DNA of 64,000 bases, taken from positions 2,710,943 through 2,774,942 of the forward strand of contig OY282442.1 in NCBI GenBank assembly GCA_958296115.1, written 5' to 3'. The notes beneath the pieces are model-generated. The model ran no database searches and was not told where the DNA came from. It saw only the letters and a program-made list of their open reading frames with translations. A program made the position numbers and the translations under genes. Positions within the stretch are counted from its first letter, which is position 1, and the number at the start of each line of letters is the position of its first letter. The stretch is from an uncultured Dehalococcoidia bacterium (GTDB taxonomy: Bacteria; Chloroflexota; Dehalococcoidia; Lucifugimonadales; CAJWER01). Shown here one piece after another: positions 7,959 through 15,726 of the stretch.

Positions 7959-8012
7959 TCCCCTATCCCTTGACGGAGAGGCCAGGGTGAGGGCGATGCC
8001 AAGACCGCCTGG
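7959..8012. repeat. Short relative of the priA-flanking repeat
   Basis: CCCTATCCCTTGACGGAGAG, a CCAGGGTGAGGGCGATG tail and GCCAAGACCGCCTGGAG, a degenerate version of the blocks at 3989-4050 and 6631-6700. It lies 16 bases before the mutarotase start. Confidence 0.6.
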
Positions 8013-8027
8013 AGACGGCAACAGAGA

Positions 8028-8375
8028 ATGAAGACCTACGGGATGGCGCTCGACCTCAGGGACGACTCCGCGGCGATAGCCGAATACAAGGCTTGCCACC
8101 GCGCCGTCTGGCCGGACGTGATAGCAGGCCTGAGAGGGCTCGGCATCACGAAGATGAAGATATTCCTGGGCGGCAACAGGCTCTTCATGTACCTGGAGAC
8201 GCCGGACGACTTCGAGCCGGGCCGCGACTTCGCCAAGTACATGGAGACAGGCCGCGCCAAGGAGTGGGACAAGCTCATGCGAACCTTCCAGCAGAGGACG
8301 CCCGCCGCCAAGCAAGGCGAGTGGTGGGCCGATATGGAGGAGGTCTTCGACATAGACTGGTTCGACGAGGGGTAA
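8028..8375 (+). CDS. L-rhamnose mutarotase family protein
   Basis: Cytosolic aldose 1-epimerase of the L-rhamnose/L-fucose mutarotase family (RhaM/FucU-like dimeric alpha-beta barrel), interconverting anomers of 6-deoxyhexoses. The 115 residues match the family length. It opens MKTYGMALDLRDD and carries EYKACHRAVWPDV (with the family His), GITKMKIFLGGNRLFMYLE and the Trp-rich end GEWWADMEEVFDIDW. It is followed four bases later by a sugar-lactonase gene, so the two probably act in one oxidative deoxysugar pathway. Substrate (rhamnose versus fucose) cannot be decided from sequence. Confidence 0.88.
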   Translation: MKTYGMALDLRDDSAAIAEYKACHRAVWPDVIAGLRGLGITKMKIFLGGNRLFMYLETPDDFEPGRDFAKYMETGRAKEWDKLMRTFQQRTPAAKQGEWWADMEEVFDIDWFDEG

Positions 8376-8379
8376 CCGC

Positions 8380-9222
8380 ATGAAGAACCCGACAGTCGAT
8401 AGCCATCACCACTTCTGGGAGCTCTCGCGGTTCCATTACGGCTGGATGCCGCCCGGCGACAGCGTACTGAAGAAGGACTATCTGCCGGACGACATGCGGC
8501 CCCTGCTCGAACGCAATGGCATAGACAAGACCGTGCTCGTCCAGGCTCACGAGTCGCTGGACGAGGCCAATTGGCTCCTCGGCCTAGCCGACTCCAACGA
8601 CTTCATCGCCGGCGTCGTCGCGTGGGTTGACCTCGTGGCTCCCAACGTAGGGCATGTCCTCGACGAGCTGATGAAGCGTCCCAAGCTCGTCGGCGTCCGG
8701 CACGGCGTAGAGCACGACCCGGACCAATCGTGGCTGACCCGCGATGCGTCTATACGGGGCCTGAAGGAGCTAGCGAAGCGCGGCATCAGGTACGACGCGC
8801 TGACCCGGCCGCATCAGCTCGAGCAGGTCCCTCCGCTCGCCGACGAGATACCGGACCTGCGGATGGTCATAGACCACATATCCAAGCCGCCGATTGCGAG
8901 CGGCGAGGTCTCGCCGTGGGACCAAGACATCGCCCGGGTGGCCGAGATACCGGGCGTCTATTGCAAGGTCTCCGGCATGGTGACCGAGGCCGACCACGCC
9001 GCCTGGAAGCCGGACGACCTCAAGCCCTACGTCCAGCGCGTCATAGAAGTATTCGGACTCGACCGCCTGATGTTCGGCAGCGACTGGCCCGTCTGCCTGC
9101 TCGCGTCCAGCTACGACGACGTGGTCAGCGCAGCCCTCGAGTCCGTCGGCGTCATAAGCGCGGAAGACAGGGCCAAGCTCATGGGCGGCAACGCAATCGC
9201 CTTCTACGGGCTGGACGTATAG
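8380..9222 (+). CDS. Amidohydrolase family 2 sugar lactonase (L-fuconolactonase/L-rhamnonolactonase type)
   Basis: Metal-dependent hydrolase of the amidohydrolase 2 group, whose characterised members open L-fucono- or L-rhamnono-lactones. The 280 residues hold an N-terminal HxH (VDSHHHFWEL, residues 5-14), the barrel His in VIDHISKPP (about 165) and the terminal Asp in MFGSDWPVC (about 230), so all metal ligands are present. The ATG at 8380 uses the GAGGGG at the end of the mutarotase gene, indicating an operon and translational coupling. Together with the mutarotase it fits the non-phosphorylating route mutarotase-dehydrogenase-lactonase-dehydratase; the other steps are not adjacent. Confidence 0.88.
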   Translation: MKNPTVDSHHHFWELSRFHYGWMPPGDSVLKKDYLPDDMRPLLERNGIDKTVLVQAHESLDEANWLLGLADSNDFIAGVVAWVDLVAPNVGHVLDELMKRPKLVGVRHGVEHDPDQSWLTRDASIRGLKELAKRGIRYDALTRPHQLEQVPPLADEIPDLRMVIDHISKPPIASGEVSPWDQDIARVAEIPGVYCKVSGMVTEADHAAWKPDDLKPYVQRVIEVFGLDRLMFGSDWPVCLLASSYDDVVSAALESVGVISAEDRAKLMGGNAIAFYGLDV

Positions 9223-9260
9223 AAGGGGCTGAAGTAGGAGCTACAACTAGGAAGTTGCGC

Positions 9261-9608
9261 ATGAAGATAGTCGCTTTGATAATACTGGCCTTGGCGGTCG
9301 TTGTTGCAGCGGCGGTTGGGTTCGTTCTCTTGACGATCGGGCCAAACTTCTGTGACTTGGTGGCAATCCTGCACGCCGCGCTCATCGCAGGTGAAGCCGT
9401 TTGGGACGCCATCAAGGAATTCGCCGCGGGCGTAACCGACTCGATGATTGCCGACCTGCCGGAGGATACCCAGACGCCAGCGCGGGCCGTCCTCCAAACA
9501 GCCAAGCAGATAGCGAACTTCGCTATCGCGAGTCTGATTGAGCCGTTGCTAGGGCCGTTTCGGACAGCAGTCGAAGGCATAAACGCCGTGTGCGTGAGAT
9601 TGGGGTGA
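9261..9608 (+). CDS. Small membrane-anchored protein of unknown function
   Basis: 115 residues starting at the ATG at 9261, 38 bases after the lactonase. Residues 2-27 form one long hydrophobic helix (IVALIILALAVVVAAAVGFV), then a soluble, mostly helical part with acidic and amphipathic stretches (KEFAAGVTDSMIADL; TPARAVLQTAKQIANF). Two Cys are present (FCDLV; VCVRL). I recognise no family. Its end overlaps the start of the ABC ATPase gene by up to 19 bases, so it is probably co-transcribed with the exporter and may be an accessory subunit. Confidence 0.55.
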   Translation: MKIVALIILALAVVVAAAVGFVLLTIGPNFCDLVAILHAALIAGEAVWDAIKEFAAGVTDSMIADLPEDTQTPARAVLQTAKQIANFAIASLIEPLLGPFRTAVEGINAVCVRLG

Positions 9609-10519
9609 TTCATACGGCCGCAGGCAGCTTTGTCGCCGAAGTCGAGGGCGTGAGGAAGAGCTACGGCGCGGCTGACGCCGTGCGGGACGTGAGCTTCACG
9701 CTCTCGCCCGGCGAGGTTCTGGGCCTCGTGGGCCCCAATGGAGCCGGCAAGACCACCACCATCCGCATAGCGCTCGACATAATCCGCCCGGACGCAGGCA
9801 GAGCGCTGCTATTCGGCGAGCCGTTCCACGACGGCCACCGCGCCCTGATTGGGTACCTGCCGGAGGAGCGCGGGCTGTACCGCGGCCTCACGGCGCGCCG
9901 CAACCTCCAGTACTTCGGGACCCTGAAGGGGCTGACCCGCGCCGACGCCAAGTCGAAAGCGGCCGACACCCTTGACGCCCTGGGGATGTCCGAGCACGCG
10001 GACAAGAAGATGTCCGAGCTCAGCCGCGGCATGGGACAGCTTGTCCAGCTTGGCGCGACCGCGCTGCACGGCCCGAAGCTCCTGATACTCGACGAGCCCT
10101 TCTCCGGCCTCGACCCGGTCAACGTCCGGATGGTCAAGGGCCTGCTGAGCCGCATGAGGAGCGAGGGGACGGCCATCGCCCTCAGCACCCACCAGATGAA
10201 CCAAGTCGAAGAGCTGTGCGACCGCGTTCTCATGATAAACAAGGGTGAGGTCGTGCTGTACGGCGCTCTGGACGAAGTGCGTTCGAGCGCAGGCCAGTCG
10301 TCCATATTCGTGGAGGCGGACGGCGACTTGCGCGGCCTGCCGGGCGTAGCGCGAATCCACGACCGCGGCTCCCGCGTAGAGCTCACTCTCGAGCCGGGCG
10401 GAGACCGCCGACGAGCGCTGGCGGCCCTGGTCGAGCGCGGAGCCGATGTCCGCAGCTTCCAGGTCGCGGCCCCATCCCTGGAGCAGATATTCATCGAGAA
10501 GGTGGGCGCGGCCATATGA
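9590..10519 (+). CDS. ABC transporter ATP-binding protein (NatA-like)
   Basis: Nucleotide-binding subunit of an ABC-2 type exporter, cytosolic face. Up to 309 residues from GTG 9590; the GTG at 9605 is an alternative start. Walker A GPNGAGKTTT (about residue 48), signature variant LSRGMGQLVQL (about 145), Walker B LLILDEPFSGLDP (about 163), H-loop STHQMNQVE. Q-loop region YLPEERGLYRGLTAR is typical of the NatA/CcmA-like group with PEERGLY. The C-terminal 80 residues form the extra domain seen in this group. It overlaps the permease gene by four bases (ATGA). The substrate is unknown; sodium or drug efflux is typical of relatives. Confidence 0.92.
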   Translation: MREIGVIHTAAGSFVAEVEGVRKSYGAADAVRDVSFTLSPGEVLGLVGPNGAGKTTTIRIALDIIRPDAGRALLFGEPFHDGHRALIGYLPEERGLYRGLTARRNLQYFGTLKGLTRADAKSKAADTLDALGMSEHADKKMSELSRGMGQLVQLGATALHGPKLLILDEPFSGLDPVNVRMVKGLLSRMRSEGTAIALSTHQMNQVEELCDRVLMINKGEVVLYGALDEVRSSAGQSSIFVEADGDLRGLPGVARIHDRGSRVELTLEPGGDRRRALAALVERGADVRSFQVAAPSLEQIFIEKVGAAI

Positions 10520-11724
10520 ACGCTGTCTTCACGGTCGCAGCCCACGAGTTCGCCGCCATCTACGAGCGCCGCGTGTTCCAGATAATCACCGTGGCGTTTC
10601 CCCTGATCGCCCTAATCGGATTCGCCGCAGTCTGGTTCATCCAGAACGCCAACGATGGCGATGACGGCGGGGCGTCCGCGGCATACGGCTACGTGGACAT
10701 GGCCGGGGCAATATCCGGCCACTTGGACCAGGGCAGGGTTCGCTACAGGCCCTACACGACCTTCGAGGAAGGAAGAGCCGACCTCCTATCGGACGAGATA
10801 GACAAGCTCTTCGTCATTCCGGAGGACTACTTCCAGTCCGGCGTCGTCCAGAGCTTCTCGATAGACTCCGGCTTCCAGTTCGACGGCGCCGACAGCTCGA
10901 TGAGAAGCCTGCTGCTCGACAACCTCATCGCGGAAGGCGCTCCCTCGGACTTGGCCGCGAGGCTGAAGCGCCCTATGTCGGCCGTCCACGTCAGCCTCGA
11001 TTCCTCAGGCGCTCCCAACGAGGTCAACGCCCCTCGCGTCTTCTTCTTCTTGGCGCTCGCCTTCCTGCTGTTCATGTCGCTGGTTACGACGGGCGGTTTC
11101 CTGCTGCAGAGCCTGGGGCAGGAGAAGGAACACCGCGTCATGGAAGTTCTGCTCTCTTCCGTCACCCCGGCGCGGCTGATGATCGGCAAGATACTCGGCC
11201 TAGGCGCGGCCGGACTGACGCAGATGATGATCTGGATAGCCGCGGCCCTGATACTCATCAACGCGCTGCCATGGCTCTTCCCAGACCTCGACGTCGCTCT
11301 GCCCGGCATCCCCCAGACGCTGCTGGCGATAGCATTCTTCATATTAGGCTACATGCTGTTCGGGACGCTGCTCGCCGGTCTCGGAGCCATCGCCACGACG
11401 ACACAGGAGGGCCAGCAGCTCTCGATGCTCGTGAATCTGCCCCTCATTATCCCGATGTACGCCTGGTACGCCATCGTCGAGAACCCGGCTTCCTTGTTCA
11501 CCAAGGTCCTCACGTTCTTTCCGTTCACCGCGCCCATCGTGGTGTTCCAGCGGCTGGGACCAGGCGCTATCGAGGCGTGGGAGGTCGCCGCCAGCCTGCT
11601 AATACTCGCCCTGTCGGTCCTGTTGGCCGTGTTCATCGTGTCCCGCGTCTTCCGCGCGTTCCTACTCAGCTACGGCAAGCGCCCAAGCATCAAACAGCTT
11701 TGGGCTGCGCTCAGGGAGGGCTAA
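10516..11724 (+). CDS. ABC-2 type transporter permease (NatB-like)
   Basis: Membrane subunit partnered with the preceding ATPase. 402 residues: one N-terminal transmembrane helix (about 20-42), a large extracytoplasmic domain (about 45-170), then five to six helices from about 177 (FFFLALAFLLFMSLVTT; LIMINALPWL region; TLLAIAFFILGYMLFGTL; LLILALSVLLAVFIVSRVF). The segment QEKEHRVMEVLLSSVTP is the coupling region conserved in ABC2_membrane_3 permeases. The start overlaps the ATPase stop (ATGA). The next gene begins six bases later. Confidence 0.9.
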   Translation: MNAVFTVAAHEFAAIYERRVFQIITVAFPLIALIGFAAVWFIQNANDGDDGGASAAYGYVDMAGAISGHLDQGRVRYRPYTTFEEGRADLLSDEIDKLFVIPEDYFQSGVVQSFSIDSGFQFDGADSSMRSLLLDNLIAEGAPSDLAARLKRPMSAVHVSLDSSGAPNEVNAPRVFFFLALAFLLFMSLVTTGGFLLQSLGQEKEHRVMEVLLSSVTPARLMIGKILGLGAAGLTQMMIWIAAALILINALPWLFPDLDVALPGIPQTLLAIAFFILGYMLFGTLLAGLGAIATTTQEGQQLSMLVNLPLIIPMYAWYAIVENPASLFTKVLTFFPFTAPIVVFQRLGPGAIEAWEVAASLLILALSVLLAVFIVSRVFRAFLLSYGKRPSIKQLWAALREG

Positions 11725-11730
11725 AGCGCC

Positions 11731-14700
11731 ATGCGCGTGAAATCAGGAAAGATCAGGTTGTCCGCAAGTGACCTTTCGAACCATCTCGGCTGCAAGCATC
11801 TCACCAATCTCGACCTCTCCCTTGCCCAAGGCGAGATAGACCCGCCGCGCAGGTATGGCTCGGAGAAGGTCATGCTCGAAGTGCTGCAGGAGCGCGGCGA
11901 GCGTCACGAAGCCGAGTACATCGAATACCTCCGCGAGTCCGACCCCGGAATCAACGCGGTGTCGTTCCTAGACGGCGAGGGCTCCATGACCTCCACGAGG
12001 ACAGCCATGCGCGGGGGCGCGGACATCATCGTTCAGCCCACGCTCGCCAGCGGCAGATGGACCGGGCGGGCCGACATACTCCGCCGAACCCGCGAGCCCA
12101 GCGAGCTCGGAGACTGGTCATACGAGGTGATAGACACCAAGCTCGCGCGGCAAACCCGCGCCGGTACAGTCCTGCAGCTCTGCCTCTACTCGGACATCGT
12201 AAGCGAGATCCAGGGCCGAGTTCCCAGCCGCATGTGCGTCGTGTCGCCCGGCATCGAAGACGAGGAGCCGTTCAAGACGGAGCAGTTCCGCGTGAACGAC
12301 TACCTGGCATACTACCGGCTCATACGCAATCGGCTTGAGCTCGCGGTCGAGGAGGAGCCGGATACATACCCGGAGCCTGTCCCGCAATGCGACATCTGCC
12401 GCTGGAGAATCGAGTGCAACATCAGGCGGCGCAAAGACGACCACCTGTCGCTCGTCGCTGGCCTCCCCACCCTGCACCAGCGCCAGGTAAGGGACTGGGA
12501 CATCCCGACGCTGGCGGCGTTCGGGAGAGAGCCGATTCCCCTGCGGCATAGTCCGAAGCGCGGCTCCTTGGAGAGCTACGTCCGCGGCCGTGAGCAGGCC
12601 CGCGCGCAGCTCGAAGGCCGCATCCGGGGAGAGCCGTACCACGAGCTGCTGCCGCGCGAACCCGACATGGGCCTCGCGCGGCTGCCAGAGCCATCACCCG
12701 GCGACGTATTCTTCGACATAGAGGGCGACGCCTTCGTCGGGACCGGCGGCTTCGAGTACCTGTTCGGATGGGCGGAGCTGGACGAGGACGGCGAGCCGGA
12801 GTATCGGCATATCTGGGCGTTCGAGCCGGGCGCGGACGCCGCAGGCTTCCAGGCCGGAGAGAGAGCCGTATTCGAAGCCTTCATAGACGAGGTAACCGCC
12901 CGCTGGGAGACTCATCCCGACATGCACGTCTATCACTTCGCGCCCTACGAGCCGGGCGCGATGAAGCGGCTCATGGGCAGGTACGCCACGCGCGAGGACG
13001 AGGTGGACCGGATGCTCCGCGCCGGGCTGTTCGTAGATCTACACGCGGTAACGCGCCAGGGAGTACGGGCGAGCGTCGAACGCTACTCCATCAAGGACCT
13101 GGAGCAGTTCTACGGGTTCGAACGCGGGGCGGACCTGCACGAAGCCAACGACAACCGCCACGCGCTGGAGCTCAGCCTGGAGACCGAGCGTCCCCAGGAC
13201 GTGACCGAGGAGATGCGGCGCGTCGTCCAGGAGTACAACCGCGACGACTGCGTTTCGGCGGCCAGGCTGCGCGACTGGCTGGAGGGCCTGAGGGCCGAGC
13301 TGGTGAAGCAGGGCGAGGACACGCCGCGCCCCGCCCCAGTCGAGGACGCCGATCCCAGCAAGGAGCTCACCGAGCGCCAGGAGCGGGTGGCCGCTATCAC
13401 GGAGCGCCTTCTCCGCGACGTTCCCACAGAACGGAGAGACCGCTCGGACGAGCAGCAGGCGCGATGGCTGCTCGCCCACATCCTGGACTGGCACAGGCGC
13501 GAGGCAAAGGCTCAATGGTGGGAGCGCTACCGCCTGGGCGACCTGGACGAGGCCCAGCTCCTCGACGAGAAGGCCGGAATCGCCGGCATGACCTTCATGG
13601 ACCGCGACGGCGGCACCGACCGCGCGCCCATCCACCGTTACAGGTACGCGCCCCAGGACACCACAGCCGCCAGGGGCAACGACCTCATTGAGCGCGGAGG
13701 CGGGGTCATCGGCTCGATAGCGGACATAGACATCCGCGCCCGCATAGTCTCCGTCAAGAAGCGCGTGGCGGCTGCCGACTGCCACCCAAGCGCGGTCTTC
13801 GCCTTCGATAATCCGCCCCGCGTCGAAATGCTGCAGGACTCCTTGCTGCGGCTGGGCGAGTGGGTCGCAGTTCACGGCATGGACGCCCCGGGCAAGTACC
13901 GCGCCGCCCGCGACCTGCTGCTTGGGCTTGCGCCACGCCTCTCGCCCGCGCCCGACGCAGGGCAGCCCCTCAAGGCCAACGGCGAAGAGGCGCTGGACGC
14001 CGCCCGGCGCATGGCAACGCAGTTGGATGGCGGGGTCCTCGCCATCCAAGGACCTCCAGGGACGGGCAAGACCTACACGGGCGCGCGCATGATAACCGAG
14101 CTGGTTCGCGCCAGCAGGAAGGTCGGCGTTACCGCCAACAGCCACAAGGTAATCCGCAATCTGCTCACTAGCGTGGAGAACGCCGCCGAGGAGGAGGATC
14201 TCGACATTCGGTGCATCCAGAAGGTGAGTGCTACGGGAGACGGCGAGGAAAACGAGAACATCACACTGACCAACGAGAACGCCAACGTATTCGCGGCGCT
14301 TGCCGAGGGCGAGGCTCAGGTTGCGGCTGGGACGGCATGGCTCTGGTCGCGGCCGGAGTTCGCGGAGTCCGTGGACACGCTGTTCGTGGACGAAGCGGGC
14401 CAGATGTCTCTCGCCAACGTGCTTGCAATGGCGCCTGCCGCCAAGAACGTCGTACTGCTCGGCGACCCTCAGCAGCTGGAGCAGCCTCAGCAGGGAAGCC
14501 ATCCCGAGGGCGCGGACGCATCGGCCCTGGAGCATCTGCTTGGCGACCGCAAGACCATCCGGGACGACCGCGGCCTCTTCCTCCCGGAGACGAGGCGGCT
14601 CCACCCCTCGCTGTGCGAGTTCACGTCCGAGCTCTTCTACGACAACCACCTGAAGCCGCGTCCGAACCTGGCGAAGCAGGCCATCGCAGGCACGCCGTCC

Positions 14701-15192
14701 ATGGACGGCGCGGGGCTCTGGTTCGCGCCGGTGGAGCACGAGAATAACCAGAGTTCGTCGGACGAGGAGGCCGAGCGGGTGGCCGAGCTGCACCGGATGC
14801 TGCTGGGCGGCGGCGTGTCGTGGACAGACCAAGAGGGCTGCCGCAAGCACCTGATCAACAACGACGTCATGATCATAGCGCCGTACAACGCGCACGTGTC
14901 GAAGGTCTCCGAACGGCTGCCCGACGCGCGAATCGGCACGGTCGATAAGTTCCAGGGACAGCAAGCGCCCGTCGTTATCTACTCGATGGCTACGTCCTCG
15001 CCCGAAGACGCGCCCCGCGGCATGGAGTTCCTGTTCAGCCTGAACCGCCTGAACGTCGCCACGTCCAGGGCGCGGTGCGCCAGCATCCTCGTCGCAAGCC
15101 CGCGCCTCTTCGAGCCGGAGTGCCGAACCCCGCGCCAGATGCAACTCGCCAACGCCCTATGCCGTTACCGAGAGCTGGCGTCCACGCTGTAA
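11731..15192 (+). CDS. TM0106-family RecB-like nuclease / RNase H-fold / SF1 helicase fusion
   Basis: Very large (1153 residues) DNA-processing enzyme. Residues 1-240: RecB-like nuclease of the TM0106 family (GRADIL, EVIDTKLAR, QLCLYSD) ending in a Cys cluster CDICRWRIECN that may hold an Fe-S cluster. Residues 310-520: DEDD/RNase H-fold domain (FFDIEGD; YNRDDC). Residues 750-1153: Upf1/Dna2-like SF1 helicase with Walker A GPPGTGKTYT, Walker B LFVDEAGQMS, GDPQQLEQPQQG, ETRRLHP, DKFQGQ and NVATSRAR. All motifs look intact. Inference: Dna2-like flap/end processing or nucleic-acid quality control. It ends 18 bases from the oppositely directed ogt gene. Confidence 0.88.
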   Translation: MRVKSGKIRLSASDLSNHLGCKHLTNLDLSLAQGEIDPPRRYGSEKVMLEVLQERGERHEAEYIEYLRESDPGINAVSFLDGEGSMTSTRTAMRGGADIIVQPTLASGRWTGRADILRRTREPSELGDWSYEVIDTKLARQTRAGTVLQLCLYSDIVSEIQGRVPSRMCVVSPGIEDEEPFKTEQFRVNDYLAYYRLIRNRLELAVEEEPDTYPEPVPQCDICRWRIECNIRRRKDDHLSLVAGLPTLHQRQVRDWDIPTLAAFGREPIPLRHSPKRGSLESYVRGREQARAQLEGRIRGEPYHELLPREPDMGLARLPEPSPGDVFFDIEGDAFVGTGGFEYLFGWAELDEDGEPEYRHIWAFEPGADAAGFQAGERAVFEAFIDEVTARWETHPDMHVYHFAPYEPGAMKRLMGRYATREDEVDRMLRAGLFVDLHAVTRQGVRASVERYSIKDLEQFYGFERGADLHEANDNRHALELSLETERPQDVTEEMRRVVQEYNRDDCVSAARLRDWLEGLRAELVKQGEDTPRPAPVEDADPSKELTERQERVAAITERLLRDVPTERRDRSDEQQARWLLAHILDWHRREAKAQWWERYRLGDLDEAQLLDEKAGIAGMTFMDRDGGTDRAPIHRYRYAPQDTTAARGNDLIERGGGVIGSIADIDIRARIVSVKKRVAAADCHPSAVFAFDNPPRVEMLQDSLLRLGEWVAVHGMDAPGKYRAARDLLLGLAPRLSPAPDAGQPLKANGEEALDAARRMATQLDGGVLAIQGPPGTGKTYTGARMITELVRASRKVGVTANSHKVIRNLLTSVENAAEEEDLDIRCIQKVSATGDGEENENITLTNENANVFAALAEGEAQVAAGTAWLWSRPEFAESVDTLFVDEAGQMSLANVLAMAPAAKNVVLLGDPQQLEQPQQGSHPEGADASALEHLLGDRKTIRDDRGLFLPETRRLHPSLCEFTSELFYDNHLKPRPNLAKQAIAGTPSMDGAGLWFAPVEHENNQSSSDEEAERVAELHRMLLGGGVSWTDQEGCRKHLINNDVMIIAPYNAHVSKVSERLPDARIGTVDKFQGQQAPVVIYSMATSSPEDAPRGMEFLFSLNRLNVATSRARCASILVASPRLFEPECRTPRQMQLANALCRYRELASTL

Positions 15193-15210
15193 CGGGATGA
15201 GAGAGGCTGG

Positions 15211-15726
15211 TTAGAGCCGCCCCGCCTCCAGGTCGAGCAGGCGTTGCTTGAGGTCCAGTTGAACGGCGTCCTTGCCGAAGCCGCGCAGTCCGCCGTCGCT
15301 CGCCACGACGCGGTGGCACGGCACGATGATGGGCAGCCTGTTGCGCGCCATGCACTGACCCGCAGCTCTCGACGCGGCGGGTTTCCCCACCTGGGCGGCC
15401 AGCCACTTGTAGGGGCGAGTCTCGCCGTAGGGTATCGTCATGCACGCGGCCCAGGCCGCCCGCTGGAAGGCCGGCGCGTCCCGCACGTCTAGCGGCTGGC
15501 TCGACAGGTCCACGGCCTCGCCCTCGAAATAGCGATGCACGAGCGCCGCCAAGCCTGCGAAGCGGTCCGGCGCGGGCGCCGCGACGTCGGCATCGGCGCC
15601 CATGATGTCGAGGCACTCGCCGGGCGATGGCTGCGGCAGCGTCGTTCGCCGGAGTCCGAGGCTCGACGCAGCCGCGCCCATCCATCCGAACGGCGTCTCG
15701 AATACGTCGAATATCACGCCGCTCAC
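15211..15726 (-). CDS. ogt: Methylated-DNA--protein-cysteine methyltransferase
   Basis: Suicide repair protein removing alkyl groups from O6-guanine. 171 residues, GTG start at 15726. The acceptor motif is PIIVPCHRVV with catalytic Cys, followed by DGGLRGFG; the helix-turn-helix region QRAAWAACMTIPYGETRPYKWLA precedes it. It begins inside the stop codon of the transglutaminase-like gene (GTGA, four-base overlap), making it the last gene of the moxR-DUF58-transglutaminase cluster. The association with that cluster is unusual and may only reflect compact gene packing. Confidence 0.93.
   Translation of the reverse strand: MSGVIFDVFETPFGWMGAAASSLGLRRTTLPQPSPGECLDIMGADADVAAPAPDRFAGLAALVHRYFEGEAVDLSSQPLDVRDAPAFQRAAWAACMTIPYGETRPYKWLAAQVGKPAASRAAGQCMARNRLPIIVPCHRVVASDGGLRGFGKDAVQLDLKQRLLDLEAGRL

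Noticed and set aside
9230-9260. Alternative upstream start for the small membrane protein, inside the lactonase region
   Set aside because: The frame runs upstream through the lactonase gene out of phase; the hydrophobic helix begins right after ATG 9261, the natural start.
13039-15144. 701-codon minus-strand frame opposite the nuclease-helicase gene
   Set aside because: Antisense shadow: no start signal, no recognisable motif, while the plus strand carries a complete helicase.
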